A DNA stretch of 35,937 nt, taken from the NCBI RefSeq assembly GCF_022538055.1, contig NZ_JAKZAM010000040.1, positions 1-35,937 on the forward strand, given 5' to 3'. This stretch comes from Cognataquiflexum nitidum. Lineage in GTDB: Bacteria > Bacteroidota > Bacteroidia > Cytophagales > Cyclobacteriaceae. This document shows positions 30,145 through 35,937 of the stretch, piece after piece (position 1 is the stretch's first letter; each line of letters starts with the position of its first letter). The position numbers and the translations under genes are program-made. Under the pieces are notes generated by a model. That model had not been told where the DNA came from and searched no databases. It saw only the letters and a list, made by a program, of their open reading frames with translations.

Positions 30145-32706
30145 ATGAAAAAGAATATTAAAAACACAGAAAGAGAATCAGGGACTGAGGACAAATCTAG
30201 CTATTCAGGAGCCCATCAATATATTGAAAGAGAAGATTCGCGCACAGGTTTGTCTGTTGAGACGCTAAAAAAGGCGATTTCCAACAATCTTTTTTATGTT
30301 CAGGCCAAATATCCTGAAATCGCGACTAGAAATGATTATTACATGGCTTTGGCTTATGCAGTTAGGGATAGGTTGTTGCAAAGATGGGTGGCATCTGTCA
30401 AGCAATATATTCAGGGAAAGGAACGGATTGTCTCTTATCTTTCTGCGGAATATCTATTGGGACCACATCTGGCCAACAATCTGATCAATCTTGGAATTTA
30501 CAATGAAGTCGAGCAGGCCTGTGAGGAATTGGGACTTAACCTCGATTGGTTGATAGAAAAGGAAGTAGAACCGGGATTAGGCAACGGAGGTTTGGGAAGA
30601 TTAGCTGCTTGTTATATGGACTCCTTGGCAACTTTGGAAGTCCCGGCGATAGGATATGGGATCAGGTACCAATTCGGGATTTTTGAGCAGGATATCAGAG
30701 ATGGATGGCAGGTAGAAGACACTGACAACTGGCTAAGAAGAGGTAACCCTTGGGAAATTGCCCGCCGTGAATTGAGCTATGACGTGAAGCTCGGAGGACA
30801 TATTCAGCATTACATTGACAGAAGTGGTAAATTCTGCAGCAATTGGATTCCTGAGCTTGTGGTAAAAGGCGTGGCTTACGATACTCCTATTTTGGGTTAC
30901 AAAGTCAACACTGCAAATACTTTAAGACTTTGGAAATCTGAAGCGCCACATTCTTTTGATTTTCAGTCATTTAATGCAGGTGAATACAACAATGCAGTGA
31001 ATCAAAAAATCATTTGTGAAAACATCAGCAAAGTACTTTATCCCAATGATGAGCAGCGGGAGGGCAAAATCCTGAGACTGCAGCAACAGTACTTTTTTGT
31101 GTCTTGTTCATTGCAGGACATGATCAATATCCACTTGAATCAAGGCGAAAAAATAGAAGATTTTGACAAAAAATTCGCTGTCCAATTGAATGATACTCAT
31201 CCGGCAATCGGCGTAGTTGAGCTGATGCGTTTGTTGATGGATGAACATTTGTTGGATTGGGATACCGCTTGGAATATTACCACCAAAACCTTTGCTTACA
31301 CCAACCATACTTTGCTTCCGGAGGCTTTGGAAACTTGGGATTTGGAGCTTTTCGGATCCGTATTGCCGAGGCATCTTGAGCTGATTTATGAAATCAACCG
31401 AAGATTTCTTGATTTTGTGACAATCAAGTTTTTTGGTGACAACCAAAAAATAAGCAACCTTTCCCTGATCGGTGAAGGTAAAAAGAAACATGTCAGAATG
31501 GCCAACCTTGCCTGTCTCGGAAGTCATGCCATCAATGGCGTTGCAGCTTTGCACTCTGATTTGTTGAAGAAAACTGTTTTGAAGGACTGGTACGAACTTT
31601 CACCGGAAAAATTCAGCAACAAAACCAATGGCGTGACCCCAAGAAGGTGGATGGTATTGAGCAATCCAAAGCTTACCAAACTTATTTCTGATAAAATCGG
31701 TGAGGGTTGGATCAAGGATTTGGAGGAATTGAAGGGTTTGGAAAAATATGCCGATGATCCTGAATTCCAACAGGCTTGGATGAAGGTGAAATTGGATCAG
31801 AAAAAAACCCTTGCCAAGAAAATACAGAGAAGGTTAGGAATAAAAGTGGATCCCGAATCCATGTTTGATATTCAGGTCAAGCGAATCCATGAATACAAGC
31901 GTCAGCATCTGAATGTCCTGCATGTCATAGCATTGTATAATCAGATTAAGAAAAACCCGGACATGGAAGTGGTTCCACGGACCTTTATCTTTGCCGGAAA
32001 ATCTGCGCCTGGATATCGCAAAGCCAAGTTGATCATCAAATTGATCAATTCTGTGGGAGAAGTAGTCAACAATGATCCGGATATAAAAGGCAGGTTAAAA
32101 GTGGTTTTTTATCCCAATTACAATGTGACTAACGCTCAGAAGATATATCCTGCTGCCGACTTGTCAGAGCAAATATCCACTGCCGGAAAAGAAGCTTCAG
32201 GCACGGGCAACATGAAATTGTCGATGAACGGTGCGTTGACCATTGGAACTTTGGACGGAGCCAATGTCGAAATCAGAGATTGCGTAGGGGAGGAGAATTT
32301 CTTTCTTTTTGGCTTGACTGCTGATGAGGTATCCAAAACCAAAAATGAGGGATATAGACCGAAACACTATTACGAATCCAATCCCATCCTGAGAGAAGCG
32401 ATTGATCAGATCAATGCGGGTTATTTTTCCCATTTGGATGTGAATACTTTCAGGGAATTGACTGATTCTTTGATGTATGACGACCAATACCTGCTGTTTG
32501 CTGATTTTCATTCTTACCTTGAAGCGCAGGAAAAGGTATCTGAAGCCTTCAAACACAAAGAAATGTGGGCCAAAATGTCGATTTTGAATACAGCAAGGAT
32601 GGGCAAATTTTCGAGTGACAGGAGTATAAGAGAGTACTGTGATGAGATTTGGAAGGTAAAATCCGTTCCGGTTGAAATAGATTCGATCAAAATCATAGAA
32701 AAATAG
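30145..32706 (+). CDS. glgP: Glycogen/alpha-glucan phosphorylase
   Basis: An 853-aa cytoplasmic GT35 enzyme that releases glucose-1-phosphate from glycogen or maltodextrins using inorganic phosphate. The N terminus (MKKNIKNTERESGTEDKS) is a short charged lead. The catalytic core has YLSAEYLLGPHLANNL, EPGLGNGGLGRLAACYMDSL, GYGIRYQFGIFEQ, LNDTHPAIGVVELMRL, TNHTLLPEALETW, KFSNKTNGVTPRRWM and VKRIHEYKRQHLNVL, plus the PLP-lysine motif EASGTGNMK (about K691) and NGALTIGTLDGANVEI. Length and all catalytic motifs are complete. It stands alone here with its own promoter and terminator. Confidence 0.97.
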   Translation: MKKNIKNTERESGTEDKSSYSGAHQYIEREDSRTGLSVETLKKAISNNLFYVQAKYPEIATRNDYYMALAYAVRDRLLQRWVASVKQYIQGKERIVSYLSAEYLLGPHLANNLINLGIYNEVEQACEELGLNLDWLIEKEVEPGLGNGGLGRLAACYMDSLATLEVPAIGYGIRYQFGIFEQDIRDGWQVEDTDNWLRRGNPWEIARRELSYDVKLGGHIQHYIDRSGKFCSNWIPELVVKGVAYDTPILGYKVNTANTLRLWKSEAPHSFDFQSFNAGEYNNAVNQKIICENISKVLYPNDEQREGKILRLQQQYFFVSCSLQDMINIHLNQGEKIEDFDKKFAVQLNDTHPAIGVVELMRLLMDEHLLDWDTAWNITTKTFAYTNHTLLPEALETWDLELFGSVLPRHLELIYEINRRFLDFVTIKFFGDNQKISNLSLIGEGKKKHVRMANLACLGSHAINGVAALHSDLLKKTVLKDWYELSPEKFSNKTNGVTPRRWMVLSNPKLTKLISDKIGEGWIKDLEELKGLEKYADDPEFQQAWMKVKLDQKKTLAKKIQRRLGIKVDPESMFDIQVKRIHEYKRQHLNVLHVIALYNQIKKNPDMEVVPRTFIFAGKSAPGYRKAKLIIKLINSVGEVVNNDPDIKGRLKVVFYPNYNVTNAQKIYPAADLSEQISTAGKEASGTGNMKLSMNGALTIGTLDGANVEIRDCVGEENFFLFGLTADEVSKTKNEGYRPKHYYESNPILREAIDQINAGYFSHLDVNTFRELTDSLMYDDQYLLFADFHSYLEAQEKVSEAFKHKEMWAKMSILNTARMGKFSSDRSIREYCDEIWKVKSVPVEIDSIKIIEK

Positions 32707-32733
32707 AATAAGGGGCATGCCCCCTTATTTTTT
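32707..32733 (+). terminator. Terminator after glycogen phosphorylase
   Basis: AATAAGGGG pairs with CCCCTTATT (9 bp), with a 5-nt loop and a T-run. It starts one base after the stop codon. Confidence 0.9.
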
Positions 32734-32788
32734 ACGTTTTATTGCTCAGTATTCATGATAAATTAATTTTTTGACTTTTTTTCTAAAA

Positions 32789-33274
32789 TCAAAAAACCTC
32801 CTTAATCCTATAATTGGCATCTTTGAATGAGAAGTTTTCTCCTTGTTTTTTGCTTTTCATGACTTGGTATAAAGGACTTTCAGTCGATAATCCAAAAACT
32901 GAAATTCCATTTACTTTCATTCTTTCGATACTCGCTGACACAAAGAAAATGTCTTTGTCAGTAACTACCACGCTTCCCAATTTTACTGTGTCAGAAATAT
33001 CCTCAATGGTCGGAAGCATATTTTGGAGAATTTCCATTTCTCTGTTGGCAAAGCTTACCTGATCTCCGACGGCATTTGCCCGGTGAATCTGCTCAGCATT
33101 AAATCCCTGTTGGGTCATGTCGCGGACTTCTTGATCGCCTTCGTTTTCACTGCCAATCATTTCCCTAATGCTGTTTTGGAAATCATCAATTACAGATTGA
33201 TGTTTCTTAATGCCTGCCTCTAATAAAGCTTTTTTGAAAGCGGCATGACTGATATTAAATACGCTGGTTTCCAT
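32789..33274 (-). CDS. GreA/GreB-like transcription elongation factor family protein
   Basis: A 161-aa protein. The ATG at 33274 (METSVFNISHAAFKKALLEA) is preferred; an upstream in-frame start would add a Lys-rich 17-residue lead. The N-terminal half is helical (HQSVIDDFQNSIREMIG, QIHRANAVGDQVSFANREME), and the C-terminal half has the GreA/GreB C-terminal-domain pattern: KLGSVVVTDKDIFFVSASIE, ISVFGLSTESPLYQVM and GENFSFKDANYRIKEV. This is the short GreA/GreB-like (Rnk-type) layout common in Bacteroidota. It probably binds RNA polymerase through the secondary channel. The acidic tip residues of the coiled coil are not clearly placed, so cleavage activity is uncertain. Confidence 0.8.
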   Translation of the reverse strand: METSVFNISHAAFKKALLEAGIKKHQSVIDDFQNSIREMIGSENEGDQEVRDMTQQGFNAEQIHRANAVGDQVSFANREMEILQNMLPTIEDISDTVKLGSVVVTDKDIFFVSASIERMKVNGISVFGLSTESPLYQVMKSKKQGENFSFKDANYRIKEVF

Positions 33275-33290
33275 AATTTTTTTTACTTTT

Positions 33291-33425
33291 TTAGTTATTC
33301 TGAAATTTTTTGTCAGTATTTTCAATGATGCCTATTGGCTTGAGAAGACTTTGACCGTTGCTGAAACTCTTGTACTGACTACTTAACCTATCCACAGAAT
33401 CGCTAATACTTTCTTGAACAAACAT
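33291..33425 (-). CDS. Possible 44-aa small protein upstream of the GreA-like gene
   Basis: The ATG at 33425 opens a frame MFVQESISDSVDRLSSQYKS then FSNGQSLLKPIGIIENTDKK, ending FQNN with TAA, 16 bp before the GreA-like start. Composition is protein-like and non-repetitive and it lies in operon position, but there is no homology evidence. Confidence 0.3.
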   Translation of the reverse strand: MFVQESISDSVDRLSSQYKSFSNGQSLLKPIGIIENTDKKFQNN

Positions 33426-34070
33426 TGGCTTGGCTTGGTCCAATGGAGCGCATTCATGTTAATTTTTAGTTTTATTCTTTAGTCCAATCCTTGTTATAAT
33501 TTTTCTTCTTCAAAAATTTGCCTAAAACATTTTTGATTTTTTAGAAATTCAGGTTTCATAATGCTATGTATTGAATTCAATGTAAAAATTGGACGCCATA
33601 AATTTCATGACTATTGTTTGGCCATTTAATGATTAATATCTTGGAATTAATCGGAGCAATCTGAATATAAAACGCCCAAAATTCTTTAAATAAACGACTA
33701 CCTTAAAAAAGGCAAAGACGTTTCCTTGAGGATTCTATATTTTAGCTAACAAAAAAATCAGCATTCTGAATACCAGCTTTTTCCGCAGTCTAATTATACC
33801 TTGGAATCATTGTCAATCCCTCGCAATATGGAAACCTTTAACTAATATGAATAATGTTCAGATAATTTTCGGTTACAATCCACTTTGCCTAACTGAATAT
33901 GAATAATGCTGGGGCTCAGCTGAAAAAATCATTAAATTCCCCTATTTGGCTGTTTTTGAAACAATCTGAGGGGTGTTGAACGTCCTATTACCTTTCGCTG
34001 AAGATTTAAAGCGAATGGATTCTTGGTCAATTTCCAAATCCAAAATTGGGTCAATCCCGGTAGCTTATAT
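33426..34070. other. Long intergenic region, no gene called
   Basis: About 645 AT-rich bases with stops in all frames. The word ATGAATAATG repeats at about 33847 and 33900. No hairpin terminator or promoter was recognised with confidence. Confidence 0.5.
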
Positions 34071-35210
34071 TTAGTAGGAACTATCCATCTGGCCTAGGCT
34101 TTTTTCCTCTATCCTAAAAGTTTTGAGTAACAGGTCTATATAGGGTGGATGAAAATGATGCATAAAGATTTTTTCTGGATTGTCGGGGTATTTCTCAATG
34201 TATTCTTCATCGGGCTGTAGAATGATTGTATTTCCGGTTCTGACATAATTATTGGAACCATAAAATTCGGGCATTTGAAATTCTGGCAAAGTCTTCTGAA
34301 TCAATTTGGTGGCTTTGTCTCCCAAATATTTTTCAAAATTTCTTTGTGCTTTTTTGGTAGGTTTATCCAGCTGATTGTAGACTTTTTGGAATACAATTCT
34401 TTCCGGGAATTTTTGTTTTTTAATGGAAACTTTGGCATCTCTAAAAGGATTGATTTCACTGAAATCATTTACCGTTTGCACAGAAAATGGGACTTGAGGA
34501 ACCCAATCAGCAGCATTGATGACATTGTATGCCCATCCATTTTGTGTCTTGGCCTCGTAGTCATAAGCAAAGTAAAGGTTCCCCGGTTTTGGGGCAGCGC
34601 TACAATAAGTTTTCCATCGGATGCCTGATTCCAATTTCCCTTGTTTTTGTAGGTTGTATAAATAGGCCGTCAGCAAATATCCGATACCTCCACCCTGACT
34701 GTGTCCTATAATAATGAAATCCTTTATGCCAGTATTATAAAGGGAATCGATCTTGGGAAGTATATCCCGCGAAAGGAATGCCGTGCCCAAAAGCCAACCA
34801 ATATGTACGGCTGCCTTGGGGTCATCAGCCAAATCATATTCAAAATCAAAGTCAGATGAAATTTGAAGTTTCCCTTTAGCCGGTACCATTCCGGCATAGA
34901 AATTTCCGAGCCATGACACGGGGTCTTGTGTTGTTCCCCTTATAGAAATCACAGCTGTACTTTTATCAGATTTTATCCAAAGGTGCCAAAGGTTCTTCAA
35001 ACCCATTTCAGGAGATTGATAAACTTTTAAATATTGGTTTGGATCAGGGATTTTGCTATAATAAGTACTATCCTGCGACATCCTCGCAGATATTTTCATC
35101 ATGTCATAGTATTCCTTGGGATCAAATCCCGGTAAAAGGGATTGGGATAGGGAATCTATGGTGGCAAAAACAAAAAGAAAAAACAGAATTGATGCTGAGA
35201 ATGACTTCAT
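34071..35210 (-). CDS. Class 3 lipase-family secreted protein
   Basis: A 379-aa protein. Signal peptide about 1-22 (ending SLSQ). A lipase (class 3) domain follows: ISIRGTTQDPVSWLGNF (oxyanion-region RGT, 91-93), nucleophile elbow IIIGHSQGGGIGYLL with Ser171, then YCSAAPKPGN and the likely acid Asp235 in INAADWVPQV. A candidate catalytic His lies in FMHHFHPPY (about 350-357). Substrate is unknown; lipid or phospholipid esters are typical for the family. The signal peptide suggests a periplasmic or secreted protein. It is co-encoded with the HdeD-like gene (15 bp gap), suggesting an operon. Confidence 0.88.
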   Translation of the reverse strand: MKSFSASILFFLFVFATIDSLSQSLLPGFDPKEYYDMMKISARMSQDSTYYSKIPDPNQYLKVYQSPEMGLKNLWHLWIKSDKSTAVISIRGTTQDPVSWLGNFYAGMVPAKGKLQISSDFDFEYDLADDPKAAVHIGWLLGTAFLSRDILPKIDSLYNTGIKDFIIIGHSQGGGIGYLLTAYLYNLQKQGKLESGIRWKTYCSAAPKPGNLYFAYDYEAKTQNGWAYNVINAADWVPQVPFSVQTVNDFSEINPFRDAKVSIKKQKFPERIVFQKVYNQLDKPTKKAQRNFEKYLGDKATKLIQKTLPEFQMPEFYGSNNYVRTGNTIILQPDEEYIEKYPDNPEKIFMHHFHPPYIDLLLKTFRIEEKSLGQMDSSY

Positions 35211-35225
35211 TTGGAATAGGCGATA

Positions 35226-35834
35226 TTATGAAAGCTTTTGTTTGAAGGGTTCCAAAAGCTCATTTACATCTCCTGCTTTATCTTTGATTTTTTTGAGGGC
35301 AAATGCAAGCGTAATATTGAACAACCCAAGTGAGAAGAATGCCAATGCAGTAAAAAAAACAATGGTCAATCCACCTAATGTCGGATTGAATAGTATCATT
35401 AAGGAAAATATGACCGATAATGCGCCGCTAGCCAGTAACCATCCCCAACCATCAGATCCGTATTTTTTCATATCGAAGGCAAAACCGAAAGTTGCGAAGC
35501 CTTTGAACATGAAATAGAAAGCAATGATAAATGGAAGGACAGCCAAGGTGATCGCAGGGTTGAAAAATAAAATAGATCCAACTACGAAATCAAACAGAGC
35601 CCCTGCAAAATGCCATCCCCAATCATCGATTTCGTTGCGGTTATTGATAGAAAATATCAATTGGAAAATCCCCGATACAAACATAAAGGAAGCAAAAATA
35701 ATGGCAAGGCTCATGAAGCTTTTGACAGGAGTGGAAATCGTCCAGAAACCTACCAGAATAAATAAAATACCAACAAAAAGTGGAAGCCACCAGTTTTTGA
35801 TCATAAATCTGCTTTTCCTAAGTACTGATTCCAT
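35226..35834 (-). CDS. HdeD-family (DUF308) membrane protein
   Basis: A 202-aa integral membrane protein. The ATG at 35834 (MESVLRKSRFMIKNWWLPLF) is preferred over 35906, which would add 24 polar residues. Six hydrophobic helices are visible: WWLPLFVGILFILVGFWTI, FMSLAIIFASFMFVSGIFQL, FAGALFDFVVGSILFF, TLAVLPFIIAFYFMFKG, WLLASGALSVIFSLMILF and GGLTIVFFTALAFFSLGLF. This matches HdeD/DUF308, linked to acid or envelope stress in some bacteria. It is followed by the class 3 lipase gene with 15 bp between, so they are likely co-transcribed. Confidence 0.88.
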   Translation of the reverse strand: MESVLRKSRFMIKNWWLPLFVGILFILVGFWTISTPVKSFMSLAIIFASFMFVSGIFQLIFSINNRNEIDDWGWHFAGALFDFVVGSILFFNPAITLAVLPFIIAFYFMFKGFATFGFAFDMKKYGSDGWGWLLASGALSVIFSLMILFNPTLGGLTIVFFTALAFFSLGLFNITLAFALKKIKDKAGDVNELLEPFKQKLS

Positions 35835-35901
35835 TTTCCTTTTGTTTAGGTTTTTTGGATTCAATAGCGTCCTAAATAAAAGATGAGAGGTCTCGTTTTT
35901 G

Positions 35902-35921
35902 CCCAAAATATGTATTTTGGG
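35902..35921. promoter_or_regulatory. Palindrome upstream of the HdeD-like gene
   Basis: The arms CCCAAAATA and TATTTTGGG, separated by TG, form a perfect 9-bp inverted repeat 67 bp before the start. It may be an operator, or a terminator of a gene beyond the window. Confidence 0.5.
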
Positions 35922-35937
35922 TTTGCACCAAAAACCT

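Overview
The window looks like the chromosome of a Bacteroidota bacterium, most likely a Cytophagales/Cyclobacteriaceae-type aerobe. The evidence is AT-rich intergenic DNA, Bacteroidota-type promoter boxes (-7 TAnnTTTG), near absence of Shine-Dalgarno sites, many short-signal lipoproteins and outer-membrane barrels, 7TM-AraC regulators and DUF2490/DUF4136-type proteins. No rRNA, tRNA or CRISPR array was seen. All calls come from reading the sequence by eye; no database search was run.

Layout. (1) 290-4986 is a small-protein envelope/stress island: a TM-anchored small protein, an lmo0937-type 51-aa membrane peptide, a CsbD-like protein, a small AraC regulator, a cupin, a lipocalin-like lipoprotein, a YtxH-like protein and a coiled-coil lipoprotein. 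(2) 5278-9818 is on the minus strand: a frameshifted BamA/TamA-like barrel, a formylglycine-generating-enzyme-like lipoprotein that keeps the active-site Cys pair, and a three-gene operon (DUF4136 lipoprotein, beta-barrel, secreted protein) with a clear promoter and terminator. (3) 10775-20949 holds two paralogous modules, each a 7TM-AraC regulator followed by a metallo-beta-lactamase-fold alkylsulfatase-like enzyme. A BamA-like barrel and a DUF2490 barrel lie between them, and a GC-richer alpha/beta-hydrolase plus an orphan sulfatase C-terminal tail follow. (4) 21406-26503 is a type III restriction-modification locus (Mod, Res) interrupted by a GxxExxY/PD-(D/E)XK gene embedded in palindromic repeats. 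(5) 26605-28271 holds two tandem DUF2490 barrels. (6) 28592-29950 holds two minus-strand lipoproteins, one Met/Gly-rich and one NlpE-like. (7) 30145-32706 is glycogen phosphorylase. (8) 32789-35834 is on the minus strand: a GreA/GreB-like factor and an HdeD-like membrane protein/class 3 lipase pair.

How the parts may work together. The central region reads as a sensor-regulated sulfate-ester (alkyl sulfate) degradation or detoxification locus. Envelope barrels would provide surface or import functions, membrane-embedded AraC proteins would sense the substrate, and a lipoprotein alkylsulfatase would hydrolyse it. The second module has diverged: its enzyme has lost most of the visible metal ligands, and it is followed by an alpha/beta-hydrolase next to a leftover SCP2-like tail of a further sulfatase copy. 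The R-M locus is a separate defence unit apparently invaded by a GxxExxY repeat cassette. The most unusual observations are the duplicated sulfatase modules with a pseudoenzyme-like second copy, the hydrolase/orphan-tail junction, and the GxxExxY-repeat insertion that also supplies an open N-terminal extension to Res.
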